64,000 bases of DNA from Anaerolineae bacterium (GTDB lineage: Bacteria; Chloroflexota; Anaerolineae; Aggregatilineales; Phototrophicaceae). Made by a program: the position numbers and the translations under genes. Numbering within the stretch: the first letter of the stretch is position 1; the number at the start of each line of letters is the position of its first letter. The notes beneath the pieces were generated by a model that saw nothing but the letters and a program-made list of their open reading frames with translations, made no database searches and was not told where the DNA came from. Below are positions 42,785 to 51,528 of the stretch, in pieces. The stretch is taken from contig JALHNB010000005.1 of the NCBI GenBank assembly GCA_022843745.1, positions 47,382 to 111,381 on the forward strand. The letters are read 5' to 3'.

Positions 42785-43540
42785 ATGCCGAAAGTTATAG
42801 TTGTACTTCCAACCTACAACGAAGCGGAAAATTTGCCGCTGATGGTAGATGCTGTGTTGGCTCTACCCGTTGAAAACCTGAATATTCTGGTTGTCGATGA
42901 TAATTCGCCCGATGGCACGGGTAAAATTGCCGATGACCTGGCTGCTAAACATACAGGGCGCATCAATGTCCTGCACCGAACCTCAAAAGATGGCCTCGGT
43001 GCGGCCTATATCGCTGGTTTCAAGAAGGCGATTAGTCTGGATGCCGACTACATTATTCAAATGGATTGCGATTTTTCACATCAGCCACGTTATATCCCGG
43101 CAATGGTCGAAGCCGCAGAACGTTACGAACTGGTCATAGGCTCGCGCTATGTCAAAGGTGGCGGCGTGGATGAGTCGTGGAGCTTCACGCGCAAAGCCCT
43201 GAGCTGGTTTGCGAACCGAATCTATGTCCGAACATTACTTAGCGTACCAATCAGCGATGCGACAGCAGGCTTCCGGCTGTGGCGGCGCCAAACGTTAATC
43301 GGGCTTGATCTGGATCGTATTCGCTCGAATGGCTACGTTTTTCAGGTTGAAATGGCGTATATTGCCTGCCGTTTAGGGTTTAAAGTTACCGAGATCCCGA
43401 TTTATTTTCCAGATCGCGAACACGGCAAGTCTAAGATGGACTCCAATATTGCTGTTGAAGCTGCACTGCGTGTCTGGCAGGTGATGTATCACCACCACAA
43501 CCTCAACCCACAGATGCGTCGCAAAGAGGCCTACTCCTAG
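42785..43540 (+). CDS. Polyprenol-phosphate mannose synthase-type glycosyltransferase
   Basis: This 251-residue GT2 enzyme opens KVIVVLPTYNEAENL, has VVDDNSPDGTGKIADDL and the metal motif MDCDFSHQPRYI (DXD), then GSRYVKGGGVDESWSF and DATAGFRLWRR, all typical of DPM1-like enzymes. It has no C-terminal membrane domain. It should load mannose or a similar sugar on a polyprenol phosphate for surface glycosylation. GGAG lies nine bases before the ATG at 42785; the ATG at 42779 is too close to it. It is divergent from rfaE2-murJ. Confidence 0.88.
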   Translation: MPKVIVVLPTYNEAENLPLMVDAVLALPVENLNILVVDDNSPDGTGKIADDLAAKHTGRINVLHRTSKDGLGAAYIAGFKKAISLDADYIIQMDCDFSHQPRYIPAMVEAAERYELVIGSRYVKGGGVDESWSFTRKALSWFANRIYVRTLLSVPISDATAGFRLWRRQTLIGLDLDRIRSNGYVFQVEMAYIACRLGFKVTEIPIYFPDREHGKSKMDSNIAVEAALRVWQVMYHHHNLNPQMRRKEAYS

Positions 43541-43655
43541 CACGCGAAGCCAGTTGTTGCCGCTTTGTTAGCTTTGCAAGGTGTTTGCGTGTTTTAATGT
43601 TCTTAAATCCTACTGTGCGCTATACTAATTCTGTATCCGTGTAGGGTTAACAACA

Positions 43656-44294
43656 ATGACGCAAAACCGAGTTGAGCAAACGCGAATCGATCAACTGACA
43701 TCCACCTATGGGCCAGATGAAGCACCTCGCTTGCCTATGGATTTTGGCGATTACCTTTCTCTGTTGTGGCGGCTGGATAAACATGCCGATCAACCTGCGA
43801 AAGTGAAATATTACCGTCAGTGCGCCTTATCGCTGGCAGAAGGGTTGGGCCTGAAAGGTCGCAGCGTCTTTCGGTTGGTAGAGGTCACTCCACCCGGTCA
43901 GTTGTATAAACAGCTTCCGAATGCCCCCTATCGTGGCACCAGCCATTTGATTGATGCACATGATCGCAAGGCAGCTATCACGCAATTAACCGAACTGCGT
44001 GCTGATGTCCTGAAAATTGGCACGTATCAGGATCGCTGGCCGGTGAGCTGGCCCGGAAGCGGGATTATCGAAACGGAACTGCGCGAACGAGTCTTTGCCG
44101 TTCTGTTTACGGCTTTACAGGGGCAGTTCAGCAGTTTTGGTCGTTTGCTGCTGGTCGTCGATATTGTGCTAGCCGATCTTCTGCTCGGAATACAACCATT
44201 AAAAGAAGTCAAAATTCACCAGTTGATCGCCGAGTATCACTATCCTAACCCCAGCGACAGTCGAGTCCGTTGGGAATACTACAGCGGCGAATAA
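43656..44294 (+). CDS. Unknown 212-residue soluble protein
   Basis: No family is recognised. The protein has no signal or transmembrane segment, with an alpha-helical N-terminal part (about 25-70, MDFGDYLSLLWRLDKHAD), a central alpha/beta part with KIGTYQDRWPVSWPGSGI and a C-terminal helical part (LFTALQGQFSSFGRLLLVV). It is followed after 2 bp by the GNAT gene and probably shares its transcript. TATACT near 43621 may be a -10 box. Confidence 0.65.
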   Translation: MTQNRVEQTRIDQLTSTYGPDEAPRLPMDFGDYLSLLWRLDKHADQPAKVKYYRQCALSLAEGLGLKGRSVFRLVEVTPPGQLYKQLPNAPYRGTSHLIDAHDRKAAITQLTELRADVLKIGTYQDRWPVSWPGSGIIETELRERVFAVLFTALQGQFSSFGRLLLVVDIVLADLLLGIQPLKEVKIHQLIAEYHYPNPSDSRVRWEYYSGE

Positions 44295-44296
44295 GC

Positions 44297-44854
44297 ATGA
44301 ATGATTGGGAAGGCAGGCTGGTGCGACTTCGCGCCGTCGAAACAGCGGACTGGCAAATCCATTATGAGTGGAATAAAGACACCGAAGCCGCGCGCTCAAG
44401 CTATTACATCCCCTTTCCAAGTTCCATCGAATCAGTGAAGCAGTGGGTGGAAAAAGAAGCCACAAATCCCCAGACCAATGATGTATTTAATTTTCAGATC
44501 GAAACGCTGGCGGGCGAAATGGTCGGTGGGATAAACACGCACACATGCAGTCCGCGTGATGGCACATTTTCATTTGGGCTGGCGGTGCTGTCACAGCATC
44601 AGCGCAAAGGTTATGCGTCCGAGGCCGTTATTATTCTGCTGCGACATTTTTTCGAGGAACGGCGCTATCAAAAGGTCACGTCTGGCGCTTACAGTTTCAA
44701 CGATGCCTCGACTCGCTTGCATGAGCGATTGGGCTTCCAGCTTGAAGGCCGCATCCGCCGTATGAAATATACGCGCGGGCAATATTTTGACGAACTCGTT
44801 TTCGGCATGACTGTCGAAGAATTTCGCGAAAAATACGGCGATTATTTTAACTAA
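44297..44854 (+). CDS. GNAT-family N-acetyltransferase
   Basis: The 185-residue protein starts NDWEGRLVRLRAVETADW, characteristic of RimJ/RimL-type acetyltransferases. GLAVLSQHQRKGYASEAVI is the acetyl-CoA pyrophosphate loop (Q-x-x-G-x-A type), and FNDASTRLHERLGFQLEGR is the usual C-terminal motif. The acceptor is unknown. The ATG at 44297 is two bases after the previous stop; a TTG frame from 44270 overlaps it and is not needed. Confidence 0.88.
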   Translation: MNDWEGRLVRLRAVETADWQIHYEWNKDTEAARSSYYIPFPSSIESVKQWVEKEATNPQTNDVFNFQIETLAGEMVGGINTHTCSPRDGTFSFGLAVLSQHQRKGYASEAVIILLRHFFEERRYQKVTSGAYSFNDASTRLHERLGFQLEGRIRRMKYTRGQYFDELVFGMTVEEFREKYGDYFN

Positions 44855-44921
44855 CCTTTACGTCGTACCGAGAATCCCCTACAATCGTCTTTAACGTTTC
44901 CTAATTCACAAATTCCCCATT

Positions 44922-45692
44922 ATGGATAAAAACAATAAACGAACACCATCAGGCTGGGACCCGGTAGCCGACTGGTACGATGGTTGGGTCGGCAAAGACG
45001 GCAGCGACCATCACCGCAATCTGGCGATTCCCGCCGTGATCGAACTTTTGAAAGCGCAACCGGGCGAACAGGTGCTGGATATTGGTGCGGGACAGGGCGT
45101 GCTTGCGCCGCATATCACGCAGACGGGCGGGCGCTACACAGGCATTGATGTCAGCCCCAAGCTGTTGGAAATGGCACGCAAACATCATGACAAACATGGA
45201 CATTTTTTTCGGGGTGATGCCCGCAAATTATCTACCGTGAAAGGCATCAAGCCGAAGAGTTTTGATGCTGTCGTTTTCCTGTTGAGCATTGAGGACATCG
45301 ACCCGCTGGCCGAAGTGATCGAATCAACGGCCTGGGCGCTGGTCGATGGTGGGCGCGTCGTGATTCTCATGCGGCATCCGTGTTTTCGTGTTCCCCGGCA
45401 AAGCGGCTGGGGCATGGACGATACGCGCCATCTCCAGTATCGCCGCATCGACAGCTACCTCTCGCCGCTGTCCGTGCCAATGAAAACCTACCCCGGCGAA
45501 AAACAAGGCGCGACGATCAGTTTTCACCGTCCGTTGAGCCAATACATCAACGAACTTGCGATCTCTGGTCTGTTTGTCGAGACGATGCGCGAAATCATCA
45601 CTTACAAAGAAGGTGACAGCAGTGCAGAACGACGAGCGAATCAGGAATTCCCGCTGTTTATGGCACTGCGGGCGCGGAAGATGAATGTTTAA
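44922..45692 (+). CDS. Class I SAM-dependent methyltransferase
   Basis: The 256-residue enzyme has the SAM-binding motif VLDIGAGQGVLAPHI near residue 47, then GIDVSPKLLEMARKHH and FDAVVFLLSIEDID, where post-II residues fit the Rossmann fold. GGRVVILMRHPCFRVPRQ and a beta-hairpin C-terminus follow. The substrate is unknown. It follows the GNAT gene by 67 bp and precedes a HEAT-repeat gene by 8 bp. Confidence 0.88.
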   Translation: MDKNNKRTPSGWDPVADWYDGWVGKDGSDHHRNLAIPAVIELLKAQPGEQVLDIGAGQGVLAPHITQTGGRYTGIDVSPKLLEMARKHHDKHGHFFRGDARKLSTVKGIKPKSFDAVVFLLSIEDIDPLAEVIESTAWALVDGGRVVILMRHPCFRVPRQSGWGMDDTRHLQYRRIDSYLSPLSVPMKTYPGEKQGATISFHRPLSQYINELAISGLFVETMREIITYKEGDSSAERRANQEFPLFMALRARKMNV

Positions 45693-45700
45693 AGTCGCGA

Positions 45701-46921
45701 ATGGAAGACGCTTCGTTCTTACAAGACCTCGCACAAATTAAAGCAACCAGCAAACACCTTGAGGCGATGCATTCAAGCGGCATCACGACCTATAGCCAGG
45801 TATTTGATCTGTTACGCGATGAAATGGCGGATACAGAGTTACGAATTTCGGCCTGTTGGTCGCTTCATTATCTAAGCAAAAAAGTGGACAAACGACGCGC
45901 TGTGCCAGCACTTCTGACAGCGCTGAAATCATCTAATAACGATGTGCGCAAGATGGTTTTACAGGTGTTAGGGGTTATCGACAGCGCTCTTGCTCTACAA
46001 CCCTTGACGAAAATTGTTCAAGATCGGACAGAGTCGCAAGAAAACCGTGGTGGAGCTATTCGAGCGTTGAGCAGCATCAACGATCAGCGATCAGCCCCCA
46101 TGCTGACACAGATTGCATTCGATGAGACTGAACATTTAGAGGTGCGTAATCAAGCAATCGAGTGGAATCCCCGAAACGACGATGAACAGGCTTTAAACGA
46201 CTATATTACACTGCTCTCCGATCCATTACCTGATATTCGATTTTGGGCAGCTTATCGTTTATCGCAATTTCATTCAGATGTTGATCTCTCACCTGCGCTC
46301 AATCGCCTCGATCAAATCGTGGCATATGACAACGCGCTACCAAATAATTGGGGATGGCACATCAGCCGAGAGGCAATTTACCCCTTTGAAACGATTTACA
46401 GTCGATTGTTCGGCCTTGTTCGTATGGAAGATGGATATTGGTTTTCGCTTCATCCCTGGCTTATCAGTCCGGCAGCAGAATATGACACGTTTATCAGCAA
46501 ATATCGGCGTTGGAACCCAGACTGGATGTACACGACGGATACCGTACCGCCCGTTAAGCTCAAGGTGAATCCGGATTGGCTCGCCGATAAGCTGCGCGAA
46601 AATTGGCCGGACATTGAGATCAATACCCGTGAGCCGCGCCCGCAAGCCTATTTGCTTGATTGGAAAGTGATAATCTCGGAACAGCCACTCATTGGCGGCC
46701 TGCTCCGAGATCAATATGGCGTGGTGCTGACGGGCGAAGATCATGCCGTGAATGCTTTTGCCGCATGGTATCGCAGCATTATCGCGCCGGAGTTTCCGTT
46801 ATCTATCTACGAATGGGCGGATGTCGCTATCGAATTGCACCCCGGAATGACCGCAGGTGATCTCGCAGCAACACAGGCCGCCTTACTCGAAAGCCGTCTT
46901 CGCCCTCTTGCCAACGATTAA
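45701..46921 (+). CDS. HEAT-repeat protein with unknown C-terminal domain
   Basis: In this 406-residue protein residues about 45-215 form HEAT-like repeats (ISACWSLHYLSKKVDKR, VRKMVLQVLGVIDSAL, VRNQAIEWNPRNDDEQ, IRFWAAYRLSQF). About 220-406 is a mixed alpha/beta domain with many Trp and Tyr residues (LFGLVRMEDGYWFSLHPWL, LRENWPDIEINTREPRP) that I do not recognise. No signal peptide is present. It starts 8 bp after the methyltransferase gene and probably belongs to that transcript. It is unrelated in sequence to the HEAT protein at 16411. Confidence 0.75.
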   Translation: MEDASFLQDLAQIKATSKHLEAMHSSGITTYSQVFDLLRDEMADTELRISACWSLHYLSKKVDKRRAVPALLTALKSSNNDVRKMVLQVLGVIDSALALQPLTKIVQDRTESQENRGGAIRALSSINDQRSAPMLTQIAFDETEHLEVRNQAIEWNPRNDDEQALNDYITLLSDPLPDIRFWAAYRLSQFHSDVDLSPALNRLDQIVAYDNALPNNWGWHISREAIYPFETIYSRLFGLVRMEDGYWFSLHPWLISPAAEYDTFISKYRRWNPDWMYTTDTVPPVKLKVNPDWLADKLRENWPDIEINTREPRPQAYLLDWKVIISEQPLIGGLLRDQYGVVLTGEDHAVNAFAAWYRSIIAPEFPLSIYEWADVAIELHPGMTAGDLAATQAALLESRLRPLAND

Positions 46922-46937
46922 ATCCGGAAGTTAGACG

Positions 46938-48074
46938 TTACCAATTCGTAAACGAGCCATCCTCACGGCGGAATTGCGGCAGCTCTGTCAGTTGGAACGG
47001 ATATTTTTTCGCAGCTTCGCGGTCAAACTCGATGCCCAATCCGGGGCGCGTGGGTGGCAGCAGATAGCCATCTTTCCATTCCGGCTGCACCGGGAATACA
47101 TCGGTCATCGTCGTTCCGGGGCGACGCGGCTGCTCCTGAACGCCAAAATTTGAGCAAGCCAGATTCAAATGCAAACAAGCCGCGCTCGAAACCACGCTCA
47201 AGGGGTTGTGAACGACGACGTTGATGTAATGGGTTTCGCACCATCCCGCGATTTTCTTGGCTTCGGTGATGCCGCCCACGATGCACAGATCAATCCGCGC
47301 GTAATCGATCCATTCTTCCTCGATCAACTGGCGAAATTCCCATTTGGAACTGAACTGTTCGCCAGCCGCCAGCGGCACACCTGTGCGCGGACGCAGCGTT
47401 TTAAACGAATCGGGATTTTCGCTGCGCAGTGGGTCTTCGATAAAATAGGGGTGAAATTGTTCGACTTCGCGGCACAGCCAGACCGCTTCCGGTAGATCGA
47501 GACGAGTATGCACATCGAAGCAGATTTCGATGTCCTCGCCAATCGCCTCGCGCACGGCTTCAAATTCCTTGAGCGCCTGCCGCACTGCTTTGCGCGGTTC
47601 AAAAATATTGTCGCCAATATCGTTGATGCCCCAGCGGACAAATTTCCAGCCCGCTGCTTTCGTTTCTAAACACGACTCAATCAATTTTTCGATGGTCGCG
47701 CCGCCGTTATGCGGATAACAGACGACTTTATCGCGCACCTGCCCGCCGAGCAGATCGTAAACAGGCACGCCCAACACCTTGCCGCGAATGTCCCACAAGG
47801 CAATATCAATCGCGGAAATGACCGAGGCGATGATACGCTGTGCCGGGAAGAATCCGCCTCGGAATAACATTTGCCAGATATGTTCGATGCGCGAAGGGTC
47901 TTGCCCGATCAGCACTGGCTTAAAATGTTCGATCACGCCCATAATCGCGAGTTCGCGGCCCGTGATACCCGCTTCGCCGATGCCATAGATGCCCTCATCG
48001 GTATCGACGACGATAAACATGAAATTACGAAAGCCTCCCCAGACCGGATAGGCTTCAATATTGGTGATCTTCAT
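46938..48074 (-). CDS. Mandelate racemase/muconate lactonizing-type enolase-superfamily enzyme
   Basis: The 378-residue protein has the N-terminal capping domain (ITNIEAYPVWGGFRNFMFIV) and the (beta/alpha) barrel with metal ligands in ICFDVHTRLDL (Asp), FIEDPLRSENP (Glu) and LAAGEQFSSKWEF (Glu). HNPLSVVSS provides the base His-type position seen in sugar-acid dehydratases of the galactonate/mannonate group. It probably dehydrates a sugar acid, but the substrate is not decided. AGGAG lies 7 bases before the ATG at 48074. It follows the histidine kinase on the same strand. Confidence 0.88.
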   Translation of the reverse strand: MKITNIEAYPVWGGFRNFMFIVVDTDEGIYGIGEAGITGRELAIMGVIEHFKPVLIGQDPSRIEHIWQMLFRGGFFPAQRIIASVISAIDIALWDIRGKVLGVPVYDLLGGQVRDKVVCYPHNGGATIEKLIESCLETKAAGWKFVRWGINDIGDNIFEPRKAVRQALKEFEAVREAIGEDIEICFDVHTRLDLPEAVWLCREVEQFHPYFIEDPLRSENPDSFKTLRPRTGVPLAAGEQFSSKWEFRQLIEEEWIDYARIDLCIVGGITEAKKIAGWCETHYINVVVHNPLSVVSSAACLHLNLACSNFGVQEQPRRPGTTMTDVFPVQPEWKDGYLLPPTRPGLGIEFDREAAKKYPFQLTELPQFRREDGSFTNW

Positions 48075-48094
48075 CAAAGAACTCCTTAAAAGAA

Positions 48095-48155
48095 AAAATA
48101 AAAGCGGCCTTATGCGCCCTAAGAAAGAAAAAGCGGCTTTATACGCCTTCTTTCA
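48095..48155 (-). repeat. Tandem A/T-flanked direct repeat after the kinase gene
   Basis: AAAAGCGGCCTTATGCGCC (48100-48118) and AAAAGCGGCTTTATACGCC (48129-48147) share 17 of 19 bases. The second overlaps the kinase stop codon. On the minus strand each is followed by a T-rich run, so they could be twin weak terminators, though their stems are short. Confidence 0.5.
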
Positions 48156-50235
48156 AAGGCAGCGAGAGCGTAAATATACTGCCATGACCGGGTTCACTTT
48201 CTACATGAACATTGCCAGCATGGGCTTCCGCTACCATTTTGACGATGCTCAATCCCAGCCCAACGCCGCCTAACGCGATGCCTCTGGCTGAATCAACGCG
48301 ATAGAACAGGTCAAAAATGCGCTCGTGATCTTTACGGTCAATGCCCGGCCCATTATCGCGCACTTCTGCCGATACATATTGATCGCTCTGATAGGTGCGT
48401 AGCTTGATTTTTCCACCTGTCGGGGTGTAATTCAAGGCGTTGACGAACAAATGGTTGAGCGCACTTCGGATTTCCTCTTCGTCAGCCATTGTGGACGGCA
48501 AGGCAGCGTCCGATTCGAAAAGAATTTCCACACGCTTTGCGTTTGCCTGTTTGCGGTGTTCGTCAAGAATATAATCGATGACGCTGTTCAGATTGCAGAG
48601 TTCTGCTCGTGGGTTTGCCAGTGAATAGAGCGTATCCAGATTTTGAATCTGGTTAGCTAAGCGGATAACACTATCATGGATTTTATCCAGCTTTTGTTGA
48701 ATCTTTTCCTGGTCTGGCTGAGAGAGCAGGCGTTGAGCGAGGTAGCGATTGGTTTCTATCACCGTCAATGTGGTGCGAAAATCATGCGATACAGCCGTCG
48801 TGAAGCGGTTGACCGTCGCCAGACGTTCACGTTCCAGTTCCATTTTGTGTCGCTGGGCTTCAGCACGTTTAATCTCGGTCACATCGCGGTTGATGCCGAC
48901 GAGTCCTACCACTTCACCGGAACGTCCACGCAGGGGTGTCTTGGTGGTCAGATACCACGCTTCTTCGCCATTCCAATTGTTCGCTTTGAACTCAACTGTA
49001 AACGGATTTTGACCGGAACGCATCAATGCCTGTTCATCCTCAAAATGCTGCCTGGCGGATTCAGAGGGTATCTGCAAATCAAAATCTGTTTTGCCGACAA
49101 GTATGTCAGGGCTTGAAAAACCTAAATTCTGGGCAGTGGCGATATTGGCGATGACAAAACGGCTTTGCTGATCTTTAACAAAAACCTGATCGGGCAAATT
49201 GTCGATCAGGCTTCGCAGGAGATTTCGCTCCTCTGCGAGTGCGGCCTCTGCCTGTTTACGTTCGGTGATATCCTGCGCGACACCAAAGAAACGAACCACG
49301 CGCCCTTTCTGAATATCCCAGATAGGGCGGCGGTGAATACGCGCCCAACGCAGGTCGCCATCACGGGTCATGATCCGGTATTCACCATCAATCGTTTCGC
49401 CTTTTAAGAGACGCTCCAGGTCATCTAAAACCCTTTGTTGGTCATCGGGGAGATAAAGGGCAGGTTTGCCCTCGAAATTGAGCGCCTCATCCCAAGTATA
49501 GCCTGTAAATTTCGTAAACGAGTCGGTCATCCACTCCGTGTGGTAGCTCCCATCAGCATTCACATTTAAGGCAAAAGCGTAATCCGAAATGAGTTCGGAG
49601 ATAATCTTATATCGTTCTTCACTGGCTTCCAGGCGTTTTCGGCGTTCAGAATCGAATCGGCGGCGATGACCGGCAACGATCAGGGTGAAAATACTCATGA
49701 AAACATAGGTTGAAAATGGCCCGGTCAGGAGTGCCTGGAGCGTGATCGCAGGAATTAATACTGGAAGCAGGAGCATAGCGATGGATTGTGTGATGATGAC
49801 AACAATCGTGGTTTTGACCGAGAGAAATAAACCACAAAAGACAACGAGCAGCATCAGGGAATAAAGAAGATAAAGGATGTCGTTGTTGCCTACCGCAATG
49901 ACGATTGCGAACAAAATGAACGATGTGTAAATAATCGCCAGAATGCCGGTGAGCGAATAACGTCCAACCTGACTTAATCGTGCGAGGAGAAACAGGAAAA
50001 TCGCACTTCCTAACCCGCCGATGAGCTGGGGAAGGGGCCAGGGATATTCACCACGAATAATGGGCATCACAAAAGACATGGCAAGCGCCATAAAGCCAAC
50101 CCACAGCATCAACGAAGTCATGAGGCTGGCTTGCTGGCGGGCTTCCGCACCCTGGACATTATCCAGCGGTTGTGTGATTCGACCCCACCATTTCAACAAT
50201 CTGGCGAAAAATACAGAGAACATTTTGAACGACAT
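48139..50235 (-). CDS. PAS-domain sensor histidine kinase, membrane-bound
   Basis: The 698-residue kinase has about six to seven N-terminal membrane segments (about 35-195), two PAS domains (about 215-330, starting YKIISELISDYAFALNV; and about 340-460, LIDNLPDQVFVKDQQSRFV), a HisKA domain with VSHDFRTTL (phosphorylated His) and a HATPase domain with the N box VNALNYTP and G boxes DNGPGI and GVGLGLSIVK. No response regulator adjoins it. It is a close relative of the kinase at 59140 in its membrane and first PAS parts. The ATG at 50235 (GAAGAAAA upstream) is preferred over 50298. Confidence 0.92.
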   Translation of the reverse strand: MSFKMFSVFFARLLKWWGRITQPLDNVQGAEARQQASLMTSLMLWVGFMALAMSFVMPIIRGEYPWPLPQLIGGLGSAIFLFLLARLSQVGRYSLTGILAIIYTSFILFAIVIAVGNNDILYLLYSLMLLVVFCGLFLSVKTTIVVIITQSIAMLLLPVLIPAITLQALLTGPFSTYVFMSIFTLIVAGHRRRFDSERRKRLEASEERYKIISELISDYAFALNVNADGSYHTEWMTDSFTKFTGYTWDEALNFEGKPALYLPDDQQRVLDDLERLLKGETIDGEYRIMTRDGDLRWARIHRRPIWDIQKGRVVRFFGVAQDITERKQAEAALAEERNLLRSLIDNLPDQVFVKDQQSRFVIANIATAQNLGFSSPDILVGKTDFDLQIPSESARQHFEDEQALMRSGQNPFTVEFKANNWNGEEAWYLTTKTPLRGRSGEVVGLVGINRDVTEIKRAEAQRHKMELERERLATVNRFTTAVSHDFRTTLTVIETNRYLAQRLLSQPDQEKIQQKLDKIHDSVIRLANQIQNLDTLYSLANPRAELCNLNSVIDYILDEHRKQANAKRVEILFESDAALPSTMADEEEIRSALNHLFVNALNYTPTGGKIKLRTYQSDQYVSAEVRDNGPGIDRKDHERIFDLFYRVDSARGIALGGVGLGLSIVKMVAEAHAGNVHVESEPGHGSIFTLSLPLKEGV

Positions 50236-50343
50236 GGGCTTTTCTTCGAATTTAACGTAACACTTACCCCATTTTAATCCCAAAAACACGTAATCCATAA
50301 AAGATGCCCATTAAAGACTTTTTCAAAAGGTCTATGCTGGCAA

Positions 50344-50373
50344 TTGTCATCGCCTTTATGCGTGGGTTATAAT
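50344..50373 (+). promoter_or_regulatory. Candidate promoter of the chelatase gene
   Basis: TTGTCA (50344-50349) and TATAAT (50368-50373) with an 18-bp spacer lie 40 bp before the start codon. Confidence 0.6.
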
Positions 50374-50412
50374 CCAGATTGTTTGCAGCTTATTTTGGGA
50401 TGACTAAGCAAC

Positions 50413-51528
50413 ATGACCAGACGACCTTCGGTATATCCATTTACGGCGATTGTAGGGCAGGAGCGCATGAAACGCGCTCTGATCCTGAATGCGATTGATA
50501 TGCGGATCGGCGGCGTGCTGATTCGTGGCGAGCGCGGCACCGGGAAATCGACAGCGGCACGTGCGCTGGCGGTACTCCTGCCTGAAATAGACGTGATCGC
50601 CGACTCGCCTTTTGGCGATGATCCTGATGAACCTTCTACCTGGTCAGACGAAGTGCGCGAGCGCTTTGACAAGGGCGAAGAACTCCCGATTGCGCGACGC
50701 AAGACTCGCTTTGTCGATCTGCCGGTAAGCGCTACCGAAGATCGCGTTGTGGGAACGCTGGATATTGAAAAGGCGATCCAAAAAGGTGAACGCCATTTTG
50801 ACCCCGGTGTGTTGGCGAACGCGAATCGCGGTATTTTATATGTTGATGAAGTCAATTTGCTCGATGACCACGTGGTTGACCTCCTGCTGGACTCGGCGGC
50901 GATGGGTGTGAACGTTGTCGAGCGTGAGGGCATCAGTTTCACACATCCGGCGCGTTTCATTCTGGTCGGCACGATGAACCCCGAAGAAGGTGATCTGCGC
51001 CCCCAGCTTTTGGATCGGTTTGCGCTCTCAGTCGAGGTACATGGTATCCAGAGCGCCGACGAACGCATGTTGATTCTGGAACGCCATATCGGTTATGAAG
51101 CCGATGCGGATCAATTTCGTCAGCAGTGGGATGCCGAAGAACAGAAACTTTCAGCCCAGATTGCCGCCGCCCGTGAGCTGGTCGATAGCGTAACTTATAG
51201 CCGACGCGACCTGTATGCAATTGCGACCCTGACCAGCAATTTGCACATTGATGGTCATCGCGCCGATTTAGTGATTCTGAAAACAGCACGCGCCCAGGCT
51301 GCTTTTGAGGGTCGCACCCAAATTAATCAACGTGATATTTTGATGGCTGCCGAATTAGCGATCCCGCATCGCCTCAAACGAGGGCCGTTTGCCGATGCCC
51401 AGATGAGTGTCACCGCGCTCGAAGATCAACTCGATCAGGTGATGTCGGAGTGGGGCGAAGGCGACGAGGCCAGCGAAATGAGCGAGGACGGCGAACAATC
51501 TGCCGTCAAAAAAAAAGCCAATCCGTAG
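50413..51528 (+). CDS. Magnesium/cobalt chelatase ATPase (ChlI-like), first reading frame
   Basis: The 371-residue protein is an AAA+ chelatase subunit: AIVGQERMKRALILNA, Walker A GERGTGKST (39-47), VDLPVSATEDRVVGTLDIEKA (the family insert), GILYVDEVNLLDDH (Walker B), VGTMNPEEGDLRPQLLDRF (sensor). The C-terminal acidic tail (EWGEGDEASEMSEDGEQSA) is like the linker of ChlD proteins. Just before its stop it runs through AAA-AAA-AAA at 51508-51516. A -1 shift there joins the VWA frame and gives a protein of about 690 residues, the size of ChlD-type proteins that pair with CobN. The short form alone would be a complete ChlI/CobS-like subunit. Confidence 0.9.
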   Translation: MTRRPSVYPFTAIVGQERMKRALILNAIDMRIGGVLIRGERGTGKSTAARALAVLLPEIDVIADSPFGDDPDEPSTWSDEVRERFDKGEELPIARRKTRFVDLPVSATEDRVVGTLDIEKAIQKGERHFDPGVLANANRGILYVDEVNLLDDHVVDLLLDSAAMGVNVVEREGISFTHPARFILVGTMNPEEGDLRPQLLDRFALSVEVHGIQSADERMLILERHIGYEADADQFRQQWDAEEQKLSAQIAAARELVDSVTYSRRDLYAIATLTSNLHIDGHRADLVILKTARAQAAFEGRTQINQRDILMAAELAIPHRLKRGPFADAQMSVTALEDQLDQVMSEWGEGDEASEMSEDGEQSAVKKKANP

